Below, piece after piece: positions 24,153 through 35,765 of a stretch of DNA of 64,000 nt. Made by a program: the position numbers and the translations under genes. Under the pieces are notes generated by a model, which ran no database searches, had not been told where the DNA came from, and worked only from the letters and a program-made list of their open reading frames with translations. The DNA comes from Bigelowiella natans CCMP2755. Its lineage: Eukaryota > Cercozoa > Chlorarachniophyceae. Numbering within the stretch: the stretch's first letter is position 1; every line of letters begins with the position of its first letter. The stretch covers positions 42,570 through 106,569 of the forward strand of contig ADNK01000816.1 in NCBI GenBank assembly GCA_000320545.1, written 5' to 3'.

Positions 24153-24669
24153 TTTCTCTCTTCTTTCTCTCCGTGACAGTTTGTTCTCACCGGACGTGAA
24201 AGTGCCCAGCACCGATGAGAACGAACGAACGTGCGAACTGCACGATTCCAACGGTGCAGTTCCAGAGTTGAAAGACTCTTCACCACGTCCTCCTCAATCC
24301 ATGATCAACAAAATGAGACCCAATTTCCCCATTTTTTTCCTTTCTGAGAGGCCAGTTGCAGTTCGTGCGTGCTCAGGCACTGAAGTGACGATGACACAAA
24401 AGAAAATGGTCACATGGCAAGACGATGTCGGCTGCAACTTAGTGCACAACATCTTCGGGAGCGCGAGATTTCGACCCTCAGCTTCTTCCGAAAAAAATAT
24501 GCGCACCGCCGTTGTTCCAGTGCGAATTGGAGCTATTTTGAGCCAGATACGGTAAAAATGTAGGACATTTCTCATTTTTATGATCCTCAAAGCCCATCTC
24601 GAACTCTGTGTGCTGCAATCGCTTCACTCACAGCGTGTCCAAAGCTTGCTAGTTGCTCGTTTTTCCGCA
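23014..24669. other. long gene-free spacer with dispersed-repeat-like sequence and (CT)n
   Basis: 1.65 kb lies between the DnaJ and G-alpha genes. It is rich in TGCA, CACGTG and GCAAC words. It carries a short tandem (GCTGAATT)3 at about 23579-23602 and a (CT)n run at 24115-24145. At 24225-24265 there are GAACGAACGAAC followed by a GCAGTTCC word shared with other spacers. Frames of 130-150 codons exist but show no family signal. Confidence 0.5.
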
Positions 24670-26301
24670 ATGGGTTTGTGTGCTTCATTGGACATAGATG
24701 ATGGGAGTGCGGAGGCCATTAGGAACAAGAACATTGAGAATCAACTTCAGGAAGAACAGAAAGAAGATGAGGTTTACTTTTAAATACGTTTGTAGCTCAA
24801 CTGTCTAGTACTTTTCTCACAATGGGAATGAGGAGGTGTGCTCATATGTGATATACTAGAAAATATACAAGCTGCTACTTCTTGGGGCTGGAGAAAGTGG
24901 GAAAAGCACGATTCTAAAGCAGGTGACTAGCTCATGTGCATGAAGATGCTGTCCGTGGTAATTTGAATAATCGAAACAAAAATACGAAATCCACAGATCA
25001 TGACCATTTATGGAGATTGGTTTTCCACGAGACAGAGAGAAGAATATTGTGCTGTGGTGCGCTCCAAGACGGTCCTTGCAATGCGTGACCTTGTGAAAGC
25101 AGCAGGGAATTTACTCGAAGCAGAAAAGGATGAAAAGTATCGACTGAAAGACGAGAACGCGCAGCATGTTTCAGTGATAAAGACCTCAGATTCCACTGAC
25201 ATGCCTTCAAATGTCGCTGTGTCCGTAGCGTCACTTTGGAAAGATCCAGCTATAAAAGCTGCTTGGGTGGAGAGAGATCTAATGCCGGACGTCTGGGATA
25301 CCGCAGACTACTTCTTTAACAAGGCAGAGGAGGTTGGCTTGGAAAACTATGTTCCCAGTGAAATTGACATTCTGCGAGTCCGAAACAGGACTACGGGTGT
25401 TGTTGAGAATCACTTTACGATTCACAACTCGGATTTTGCCCTTTATGATGTCGGCGGTCAACGTAGTGAGAGAAAGAAATGGATTCATTGCTTCGAGGAT
25501 GTCACGTGCGTGCTGTTTGTTGCCAACCTCGCTGGATATAACCAGGTGACTATCATAGGAAGCTTGCTTCCATGATTGCCACGCGCTAAAATGCTAGTTT
25601 GTTTCGTAGGTTCTCTGGGAAGACGGGAAAACGAACAGAATATCGGAGGTATAATTTATGTGATCTACGTTGCAAACCAGATCACATACAGCATCAGCAG
25701 TCGATATGCATACCCTTTATGAGTCAGGCTTTGCACCTCTTCGGAGATATCTCTAATTCAAAATGGTTCGTCGGGACAACCATAGTGCTATTCCTCAACA
25801 AGGTCGATATATACAAGGAAAAGATCAGCAAGTAAGAGGCAGCATTTCAGACTAAATGAACTGAGTTTTGAGGTGGCGCTGGTACTCTGCTATAGATTCC
25901 CCATCACGGTATGTCCTGATCTTGCGGACTTTGAAGGCGACACCGATGACTTTGAGGAGACTACAGATTTTATCCAGGAGAGATTCTTTGAGCGTATCAA
26001 GGTGTGTACTCTATCTGAAGCGTGAAAATTCCAGTCTGAATTTGTTGCTGTATGTGTGTGAAGGACAAGTCGAAGAGAGTGCACTCGCATCTAACTTGCG
26101 CTTGTGACAAAGAAAATGTTCTTCATGTCTTCGAAGCGTAAGCTCAGACCAACGCATAATTCACAAACTAGTTTCTTAAAACATTTTGCGACGAGCATAA
26201 TTTGACCCATTGTGTATTTTGATATGCAACAAAGGGTGAAGGACACTGTCTTGCGTCAAGGCCTCCGAGCTGCTGGTTTGATAGATTCGCGAATGCTATG
26301 A
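24670..26301 (+). CDS. heterotrimeric G protein alpha subunit
   Basis: The start MGLCASLDIDDG carries Gly2 for myristoylation and Cys4 for palmitoylation, so the product is plasma-membrane bound. G1 P-loop: LLLGAGESGKSTILKQ. The helical domain follows (SLWKDPAIKAAWVERDLMPD, DTADYFFNKAEEVGLENYVP). Switch I: DILRVRNRTTGVVE, with the catalytic Arg and the Mg-binding Thr. Switch II: LYDVGGQRSERKKWIHCFED, with the catalytic Gln. Then come YNQVLWEDGKTNRISE, ALHLFGDISNSKWF, G4 FLNKVDIYK, EETTDFIQERFFE and the G5 loop LTCACDKENV. The C-terminus is VKDTVLRQGLRAAGLIDSRM, where receptors dock. Every junction between these blocks has GT-AG ends in phase. It cycles between GDP and GTP to couple receptors to effectors. 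The G5 'TCAT' is changed to TCAC. Confidence 0.95.
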
Positions 26302-27270
26302 GCCAGCATGTTTCACATGCAGAATGTTCTTTGCTCATAGTTTATGTGTTTGTCGATTTTGATTAAATTACATTAAATATTTAAAAGTGCGAAATTTGAT
26401 TCAAATGCGACATTTGGAATTCGAAATGCAAAGCTTTATATAACAAATCGCCACTGTATGGTTGTCTAGATGTATACCGGCTTTACCGCATTGCAGCCAC
26501 CAATGCGATTGTTTGTATGTGGCGATAAACATCGTATGCTCAATGCTAACTTGATTGCTGACCCATTGCATGACTGAGCTGAGTGCGCACGGATGAATGA
26601 TATCAACGTGGATTACATGCATCGATCTCGCAGTACGATTATATGACATAGGTGATGCTTGTCAACAATGAATTGAGAAGTCTGAAGCTAGACACGTTGC
26701 TATGTATGCGCTTCCTTAGTTCACCACGGCGACAACCCCTAGACCCAGCCATGTCACGTTGCGCGCAGCGATGTGTAGAGCTATGCATTGTACGATCACT
26801 AGGTCAGGCTGTGGCGCTGCGGATGTTCGATTCACGTCTCGCGTTACGTTTGGCTCGTCGCATCCACTGTGTTGCGACATGGGACCGCCGATTGACGAGA
26901 TTGGCCGAAATAGTCCTTGAGGGTCGTGGTTGCTGGGCTAGTGGAGACTAGCTTTTCGCTCTCTGACGTGCATATCTAGATATGGGGCAGCATATTACAG
27001 GTTCATGTGCAGATGCGTCTAGGCGTGTGCAACGTCACTACACGCAACATTGCATCGCCTTTGTTTTTCGGTTATATTAAAGTCCTTAAATCGTTTTTCG
27101 CGTCCAGATCGAGTGACCGCATAGATCTTGGTACTCAGCCTGTTCTATGCATGTGACCGCATGTGTACCGCTCATGCCTAGCTGCTCGCCATGAAGTGAC
27201 GGAAGTAATAATGCCAAATAAATAACTCTACCAATCAAAATTTAACGAGGTGTGCCGCTTTGAAGAGATT
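26302..27270. other. gene-free spacer
   Basis: 970 bp lies between the convergent 3' ends of G-alpha and NAR1. AT-rich up to about 26420, then mixed sequence with CTAG and CATGTGAC words. A 99-codon plus-strand frame (26652-26951) has no family resemblance, and no exon is supported. Confidence 0.5.
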
Positions 27271-28861
27271 TTAGGCCTCCTGACTGAAGGGGGCAATCTT
27301 CTTGACAAAGGGGTATTGCTTGTAGTAATCGGTAAACTCATATTTTTTTCTTTCGAACTAAAAGAATTATTTTCGTCTGCAGCTTGCGCGCCGACCTGGT
27401 GATACACCTCAGTGGCAGAGGCAGTATAAGCTGACTTCTTATAACCTCTGATTTCATCGCCAATTCGAGCGTCTTCGGGGTACTTCACAGGCAACTTATA
27501 GTATTCTACTTGTTGTTTGTGGACTAATTCACGCTGTTTCTTAAGACTGCCTGAGCGGAAGGGCTGAACTGTCATCGTTTGAGGCAGATCTTCACTCGAT
27601 GCTTTTATTTGGCCGCCCCCATTCGTGCAGCCGCTCGGGCACGACATGACCTCGACGTAGTGGTACTTGCAGCTTCCTCTGAGAATGTTTTGAGTCAGAA
27701 TCTGCACGCTTTTGAACCCGTACACAAGGGCACATCGGAGGACAGCCTGCTTTCCACTGCTGATCCTGAGAATTGAAAAGGAAAATGCGTCAGTCGTTAC
27801 CACCGTCTCTGTGCAGTGCTCTCCACAGGCAATAGGAGCGACTCACCGCGCAGGGAAGGAAAAAGTAAGAAAGTGCGTATTTTAGGGGCACGCAGCGCAC
27901 AGATAGATGTTGCTGTTGTTGTCCATACGTTGCTTCCCAGATGTTGTGACGCCCCCGGGTAAACGTCAGGGCCTGCACATCGAGCTCGAACAATTTCTTA
28001 GCTGCAATTCGCATGACGTTATAAGCATAGCCCCCGGAGACGCCACTGTCAGGAGGACGATGTAGCATAGATTCACATTCGAGAGGAGGAGGAGGAGGAG
28101 GAGGAGAAGAAGAAGAAGAAGAAGGGACTATCTCTGCAAATGTGCAATTTTTCTGAGCTAGATAGGAGTCCAATAGTAGCTTCAGTTCCTCTGTGGAAAG
28201 CACAAGATCTACCATGCCATTGTATGATGCGCTTTTGCCTGTACCACTGCTCGAAAGTTCAGGAGGGTCATCTGCATCATCGCCCTCGCCATCACTCCTC
28301 CTCGCTGCTGCTGATATTTGGTAGGCTTCCACCCGTTTATCATAGCAAGGGGCAACGTGGACGTGCAACAATTGGCGAGGAGGAGGGTGGGGGGGGGGTT
28401 CTAAGGATGACGTTGCTGCTGCTTTCGCATCATCTCCTGATCTAATACTATCCCTCGCAATGATCTCTCCGGCTACCCCCATAATAGAGTTGACTTTGCT
28501 TAGACATCTCAGTAGCCGTTCAGAACCCTTTCTGGTGACGAAAGTCACCCACCCGGGACATTCTCCGCATAATACTGGTAGTGAGGAATTTGATTGCTGC
28601 AACTGCTGCTGCCCCGTCATCATGCCTTCCGTTCCATTGAAAGTTGCTGCTGCTCGGTAACGGTCCACAAACTCATCGGCAGCTTGCAGTAGAGCGGCGG
28701 GCTGGGCGAGAGTTTGGGTTGGGATAACGTCTTCCGCTCCATATGATTTCAGGATATGAAGGATTCGGCCGAAGGCGTCTTGAATTGTGTCGTCGAAAGC
28801 AAGTGCTAGCGAAGTCAGAGACTGCGGTGCCTGAGCATTACAATATTAGTTCATGTGATGG

Positions 28862-28907
<46 letters not shown>

Positions 28908-29465
28908 AGTGATGATGATGATAATGATGATGATGACGATGATGATGGTGATGATGGGCTTGGCCCAATTAATTCGAAGGCTTGAATGGTACCAAGCTGA
29001 AAAGCACACGCTTTGTATCACTAGAGTTGATGCGTTCTTTAATTTTGTCAACATTGAAGGTTCTTGAGAACACTGTTTCTCCCGAAGTTGCGCATCCACT
29101 ACATGCCATGCAATCTGAAAGGACGACGCCAACTGTGCCATTCCTGATTGCGGCCGTCCCTACGCAGTACAGTTCTGTGAAGTACTTTAAATCAACGAGT
29201 TATATGCCTCACCTGAATTCTCATTCATCATCCCTTCAGGGTTTGTGCATGCCGTCTTTGCATCGAAGAAATCATTGTAGTTCCCTAGCTTCAGTGACGC
29301 AGCCACCTTCCGAATTCGCACGCGTCCAAAGTGTTTATGGTTAGCATCGTCAAGTACGATGCGGAAGATTAAAGAAATAACGATAAATAATAAAATTGGA
29401 TTCCCGTTGAATCTCCAACCAAAGCTAGATCTGTGTAGACGAGCGCGCGCCCTTCCGGGCACCAT
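27271..29465 (-). CDS. NAR1: cytosolic Fe-S assembly factor NAR1/CIAO3 (iron-only hydrogenase-like)
   Basis: The exons follow the NAR1/NARFL order. LGNYNDFFDAKTACTNP resembles the N-terminal 'L..Dfi.P..aCi.P'. VVLSDCMACSGCATSGETV holds the Cys cluster motif 'DClaCsGCvTsaE'. Then come PQSLTSLALAFDDT, LPVLCGECPGWVTFVTRK (the 'CPGWvcy.EK' motif), LLHVHVAPCYDKRVEA (the 'v.PCyDKKlEa' motif) and MVDLVLSTEELKLLL. SGVSGGYAYNVMRIAAKKLF and KYHYVEVMSCPSGCTNGGGQ (the 'vEVmaCPsGClnGGGQ' motif) follow. The protein transfers 4Fe-4S clusters within the CIA targeting machinery in the cytosol. The C-terminus appears to be YEFTDYYKQYPFVKKIAPFS, reached through an intron ending TTCTTTTAG. The exact first exon is unclear, as the frame is open up to an ATG at 29465. 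A Ser/Pro run interrupts the middle, and a (GAT)n tract lies in an intron. Confidence 0.82.
28854..28957. repeat. (GAT)n microsatellite in NAR1 intron
   Basis: About 100 bp of ATG/GAT units, slightly interrupted, lie between the exon with the DCMACSGC motif and the next exon. Confidence 0.9.
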
Positions 29466-30326
29466 TTATTTGTCGGAAGCTCACAGTGCTGTGCTGGACA
29501 CGTGTAAAGGTTTTATTAGAAAAATAATTCTGATTTTTTCGCATAGAAAATATCGTCATATCACTGGCATTCAAATTGTAAAAAACGGTGTCATTTTGGA
29601 TTTAAGATATATATTTTCTGCAGCATTTCACATAATGTGGACGGGAAAGCAAATCGTCACAGGAGAAACTGAAATCTGAAAGAGCCATCTCGTGGGCTGC
29701 GTAGCAGCTACGCAACTACTCAAAAATCCGGTAATTCCGGGGATTATTCTTATTTGACATTAAAGCGCTCTATTCCTGATTTCGTGAAGAGCTGCTGAGT
29801 TGTTTTTCCCCACGCTGTGGCTTGGGACATTTTGTTCTCCCGAAATTGGGGAACTCAGGAACTCGGGCGATTTTGGTGCGTTGATCGATGTCGTAGGTCG
29901 TAGATGAAAAATGTAGTAGATTTGCATAGTTCACTGCACAACGCGCATGTGCGTCTGGATACCCCAGAAACGTGCCTGAGACGGAGTCAAGAAAAATTAT
30001 TGTTTGAGGCATTAATTTATAGAGGTGAGACATGAACAATTTAATGACGTCTTATAAAAAATCGCTGCCTTTTTACTACGACTGTGTTTCATTGAACCGG
30101 AATATAATATTAAAGGCTTGCCACGCGTACTAAACCTACTCAACCAGGTTAACCCCCCCCATACCATGCAAGCGTCGATTTTTCTTTGCGCGATGAGTCA
30201 TTTTAGCTGATCAAGAAGATGAATCGGAAGATGATTGTGGAGACGAATGGCGTCTGCCAACTGGGAAGCTGAGAGTATGATTTGCGTGTATTCAGGCTGA
30301 ACTCCACACATAGCTCCTACACGAAC
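29466..30326. other. divergent intergenic region, no gene seen
   Basis: 860 bp lies between the divergent NAR1 and aldolase genes, so it should hold both promoters. Small direct echoes occur (CGTAGCAGCTACG near 29700), but no clear element was found. Confidence 0.4.
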
Positions 30327-32741
30327 ATGTCTGAATCTAAGCTTGATATCCCTACCGGCGTCCTCACTGGAGACCAAACTGCAAAACTTTTTGCACACGC
30401 CAGCGCTAATGGATACGCTATTCCTGCATTCAACTGCACGTCATCATCCACAATCAATTGCGTGCTCGAGGCTGCTCGTGATGCCAAGTCCCCAATCATT
30501 ATCCAGGTGGATCTGCTATTATGTTCATTTCTGAGCACACTAAATAATTATTCGCTCCTGCTGAGAGAATGCAGTTGTCTCATAAAATGGATGCGGCACT
30601 ATTCGTTGATGTCGTTGATCTTAAATGTCCCCACCCCCCCCTCTCAGGTGTCCAACAGCGGCGCAGGCTTCTACGCTGGAAAGAGCTTACCAAAAACGGA
30701 AGCATCCATCCTTGGAGCTGTGGCTGCTGCAATGCATGTGCGCACTATGTCCAAGTTTTACGGGGTGAGGAATACTCACCACTTCGTACAGTCCTAACCG
30801 GCTCATCGAATCGTGTTCAATACTTGTCATGGCGTTCGTTGATTTCTTCATCATCTACCCCTGATGATAACACAACCTCGTCGCAGGTTCCTGTAGTCCT
30901 GCACTCCGACCACTGCGCGAAGAAGCTTTTGCCTTGGTTCGACGGCATGCTCAAGGTAGCAACCACCGAATGGTAGCGATAGTAGTGTGAACATTCAATG
31001 TCGCACGTAATTGAATGATAATACGTACGTGGTAGTGGACGATAAGATGATAATTTAGCTATCTTGGTTTTCTCCTCCAATGTAGATGAAATGCATTCGC
31101 TCTGTTGTGAATTTAAATGGGCATCTATGTCACCCTCTTGTCTCCTTGTCGTCGATTATAGGCTGACGAGGAGTACTTCAAAGTTTATGGCGTGCCTCTG
31201 TTCAGCAGCCACATGCTTGACCTCTCTGAGGTAGGTTGGTTTGCTTTCACATCAACGAACGAGCAATCGATGTATGCAACGACTTCTGCTAAGCCACTTG
31301 CTGTATGATTTGTCGCTTCACCTCACTGGAACATGACAAGATGACCCCCTCCTTCTCCTCCTCCACTCCCCTCCCCTCCCTTGACCCCTGACTTTCTTCT
31401 CCCTGCGGCATAGGAAAAAGATGACGAGAACATTGAGACCTGTGTCAAGTACTTCGAGAAGATGACCAAGCTGAACATGTTTCTCGAGATGGAGATCGGC
31501 CAGACCGGAGGCGAAGAAGACGGCGTGAAGCATGAAGGAGATGTCAGCGAGCTTTTCACCCACCCCGATCAGATTTGGAAAGTGCACAAGGCACTCAGCG
31601 CTATCAGCCCCAACTTCTCCATCGCAGCTGCCTTTGGAAACTTCCACGGAGTGTAAGTAGCCCGAAACGATTTCCTCCCATCTCCCCCCCCCCCCCCCCC
31701 TCCCCCTGCCTGCTACTAATTCACGAAAAAGACGGTTGGAGTGGTGGTGGAGATGGTGATGAGGCAGCGGGGGTTAGTAATGATGATAATGATATGATGT
31801 TTGAAGAGGATGGGGAGCTTTTGATGTGAATTCCTACGTTGTCATGCCTTCTTCCCGCTCCTCATCCTCCACTAATGCTCGGACAGATACAAGGCTCCTG
31901 ATGGAGGAAACAGGGTCAAGCTTCAGCCCCAGCTTCTGGGAAAGCACCAGGCTAAGATCTGTGAAGAACTCAAGAAGGCTGGCAAGGACGTTCCAGCTAC
32001 CGGCAAGCCTACTTATCTCGTTATGCACGGAGGCTCTGGATCAGAAAAAAGCGAGATTCTGGAGGCTGTTAAGAACGGCGTCGTGAAGATGAACGTGGAT
32101 ACGGACACCCAGTGGGCATACTGGGAGTATGTACCCCTGCCCTTTCCCCCTCCCCTCCTCCCTCTCTTTCTCTCTATTTATCTGATACCACTTAATTGGA
32201 ATGAAAGACGATAAGACGAGTCAAGTTTCTATTCTCGCCCTCTCTCTCTCCTCCCCCCCCCTCCCTGTTGCTTCCTTTTGGCTAACCTCTTTCTCAAATA
32301 GCGGAGTCCACGAGCATTACAAGAAAAATGGCGACCGCCTTTGGAAGCAGGTAGTATGCTATACCCAAGAAATAGGAAATCGATGGGAGAAGTAGCCTCA
32401 AATCCGATGATGATCAGCAGATGTGATCGTATCTGTAGAATTCGAATAATAAGTCAAGACAATTGAGTTGCTGTATTATATCCTCAGCTCTGCTGAGTAT
32501 TAATCAACTGAGCTATTGCATGATCTGCCTGTCTTAGCTCGGTGGAAAGGACAACGACGATGGAATGCCAAACAAAAAGAAGTACGACCCTCGCGTCTGG
32601 ATCAGAGAAGCAGAAAAGTCGATGGCAAAGCGTGTTACAGCTTCCCTCACTGTCTTGGGATCTGTCGGAAAGTACGCATCGAAACCAGAGTTGGAGGGAG
32701 GCGCACCTGTCGCTCCTTACGTGCGTGCTATTTGCAAGTAA
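30327..32741 (+). CDS. FBA2: class II (zinc-dependent) fructose-1,6-bisphosphate aldolase
   Basis: About 360 residues in eight or so exons, starting MSESKLDIPTGVLTGDQTAK. The order is that of the E. coli FbaA type (class IIA). YAIPAFNCTSSSTINCVLEA, then VPVVLHSDHCAKKLLPWFDG, has the catalytic Asp and first Zn His in 'HSDHC'. SSHMLDLSEE, KLNMFLEMEIGQTGGEEDGV and FTHPDQIWKVHKALS follow. SIAAAFGNFHGVYK holds a Zn His, TYLVMHGGSGS holds a Zn His and the phosphate loop, and VVKMNVDTDTQWAYW has the 'NvDTD' Schiff-face motif. The end is PELEGGAPVAPYVRAICK. It cleaves fructose-1,6-bisphosphate to DHAP and GAP in glycolysis or the Calvin cycle. I see no leader, so a cytosolic enzyme is likely. All catalytic residues that I can judge are present. 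Confidence 0.95.
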
Positions 32742-33747
32742 ATCATGATGGTGCACGGCGGGGAAGATCTACTGGATATCTTCAGTGACTAGATAATTAA
32801 CATAATGTGTGCTAAAGCCTCAGAGAAGTTTTTGTACTCAGTCACGCGCAGTAGTAGAGACCAACTAAGCAGGAATCAGCACGTGTGACGATAATACCAT
32901 AAAATGTACAAGTATATCGATGAAAGCACAGCGAACCGTAATCATAGCATTCGCATGATGTAGGTTATATAGTTAATGCGTGAATACACATGTCTAGATG
33001 TACTTTTATTGACTGCGCGTGGGTGGGCGCGACGAGCTAGCGAGGCATCTTCAATGTGTCAAATTGGTACCACGTAGGACACAATTGTGCGGTGATCGCG
33101 CAGAGAAACTCGCACACAGCTGCAAGCTATAGAAAGCAACACACTGTGCGTTGCTCTGTGCTCACATACATGCACTCAAACTAGCTAGCTAGCAAAGCTA
33201 GAAAGTGCTCACAGTCTAGCAGTGACTAATGCAATGCATGATGAGAGCCTGTGCGCATGGATGAAATGATGCAATTTTTGTATTAGTTAGATGTCTAGAT
33301 GTGTGTGCCACTGTTCATCGTGCATCGCGGTAGTCATGACGAGGTGCTGCTGCACATGCTATGTAGCACTGATGCATGTCTAAGATGTTGCTGTCTGAAT
33401 TTTGAAGAATCTGGGGTGGGATCCGTTCTTCCCTCTGCGACAACCGGAAAACCATGAAAATGGAGTGTTTTTGCTTGTCGCAAGGGGGAAAATCCCGTCA
33501 TGTTTGCCGACGGAACCGGGCACGTGACGCTCTCATTACCGACCAGCCGAACCCCAGTTCTGAGCACCACGGGATTCTCTCTGGGAAGCACGGAGTGTAG
33601 AGGCAGGGATCGGACAGCACAGAGCTGTGAATGTTAGGGTATATTACTGGTATCTCTTAAGGCGCCTTTCGGCTTCATTTATCTATCATTCAGCCTGGGG
33701 GACGGATCGGCCGCTATTCTTCGCGCTACAAAGTGTCAAGACGACGT
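32742..33747. other. gene-free spacer, CTAG-rich
   Basis: 1 kb lies between the aldolase and helicase genes. The stretch 33000-33340 is very rich in CTAG, GCTAGCTAGC and CATGCA words. From 33390 to 33600 an 85-codon minus-strand frame is present without family resemblance. Confidence 0.5.
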
Positions 33748-35051
33748 ATGCTGCGCGCACGGTTTTTGAATCGTTGGCTATTTGAGAGAGTGAAAGTACC
33801 ATGGTCCTATCATCACGCTTGCACCGTGCCACAGCGGAGGAGTTTTGCGCTTAGAACGTACCTCTCCATTGACCAGAAGCAGAAACAGCAGTATCATGAC
33901 CACTTCCATCAGCTTCTCAAGAAGGAGTTACGAGCCGGTGATCCGAATTAAGATGGAATATTGAAAGGCTATAAGTCTTATTCTATGCCCCCATTTGTTT
34001 GTGCAGTTCACGAACCGCCGAGTAATGTTGATGAAAGTGGCCGAGTTGTAACTTTTCTCTTATTTTGTGCGCACAGAGCAAGAGTTGATGAGAGAGCGGA
34101 TGAGCGAGTGGCCAATCCAGCGGCTCGAGCAGGTAGTACGAGAATTGTAGGTATTCAAAAAAGATTGAAATAGGAAATATGAAAAGGCAAATGCTGTCTC
34201 CAAGCCGGATTGCCAACAAATTTCGCCATCGTCGACGTCGTCATCGTCCCTTCTCCTCCTCATCCTCTTCTTCTTCAACTTCTCAGGAGGGACACAGCCT
34301 TTTTTCGTTGGTTGGGAAGAGCGTAGGAAGATTTTACGATGAGCACAAGGTACGTAAGCTCCAGCCATGGCGATAACAGCTTTCGAACGAATTATAGAAC
34401 AGAGAGAAATCAAAACAGGAAGGCTGTGCCCATTGACGTTGTGTCGTTGATTGTCTGCTCTGTTGTCTCCTCAAGGTGCGTTTTTACCGTAGAGGGGGCA
34501 GGAAGCTGCCCTTCCACCGATTTACTCAGGGAGACATCGTCGTCATCAGAGATTGCGACAAGCCCACTGGAAGCTGGAGGAAAACGGACGGCTGTGACGT
34601 CTCTACGAGCAGTAGTAGCAAGAACGACGAAGAGGCTATGATCGACACTAGAGATTGGAAGAAGAAGAAGGAGAAAGGGAAAGAAAAGAAGAGAAACAAG
34701 AAGAGGAATACAGACGATGACGCCGATGACAACCGAACGAGCATCGTCACCAAAGGCAAGGGCGGAAAGCTCTATGAATTTCAAGGCACAATTCTCGATA
34801 TAGAGACCGGTCATATCGACGTCATCTTCCCAGATATATTCCCAGCATCGAAGACATCCTCCTCCCCCTTCTCCTCCTCATCCTCCTCCTCCTCCTCTTC
34901 GCCAACACGTTGCTTTCGGATGGATCGCTCCGCCAACAGTATCACGTAATCACGTAGGAATATTCCGGGAATAGCGATACTGATGATGTTGATTAGGGCT
35001 AGATCAGCACGAAATGCAACAGCTACAACACATGCAATACACCCACCCACA

Positions 35052-35091
<40 letters not shown>

Positions 35092-35358
35092 GACCTTCTC
35101 TTTCTCCTCATCCTCCTCCCCGTTCTCAACTACGACTGCAGATACGACAGGTGCAAGGACAGCCTTCGCTCCTTCTGTTCCGATGATTTCTTCGGCCCAC
35201 GGTGGCTGCAGGAGCTAGTGGTTGCTGGATTTGCACATCAGGAGATGATAATCGAAGAACGACAGCAGCAGGAGGAGGAGGCGGAGGAAGAGAGAGAGAA
35301 GGACGAGACAATGTTTAGTGGCAAGGGAAGAAGGCCAAGCGAGAGGAGGAGTGCAGAA

Positions 35359-35391
<33 letters not shown>

Positions 35392-35723
35392 CCGATATTT
35401 GATATTGCGAAGACACTTGGGCAGTCAGCTGACTCCTTCATGTCAGCAGCATGGGTCTCTCAGATGCTCAAGAAAGAAGCAGAAGGCGAGCGCCTTCTCA
35501 ACGAGAGCCAGGTCGACGGTATCTTGAGCAGCCTCTCCAGACGATTCAGCTTGATCCAGGGGCCGCCGGGTACAGGCAAGGTGCTGCTACTGCTGCCTCC
35601 TGCTGCTAACATGAACGTTGTTGTTAATATCAGTAAGTTTGTAGTGTTTTTAGCGTGTTATTTGACGGTTATTCAATGCGCGCGTTCAATACACAATGTG
35701 TGCGGGAGCCCCCCCCACCCCCC

Positions 35724-35765
<42 letters not shown>

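Noticed and set aside
23677-24555. Open frames of 117-153 codons between the DnaJ and G-alpha genes
   Set aside because: Composition follows the spacer words (TGCA, CACGTG) and CT runs, with no splice-linked exons and no domain signal.
27340-27370. Apparent frameshift in the A7 run near the NAR1 C-terminus
   Set aside because: An acceptor (TTCTTTTAG) lies exactly where the new frame begins, so an intron explains it without an indel.
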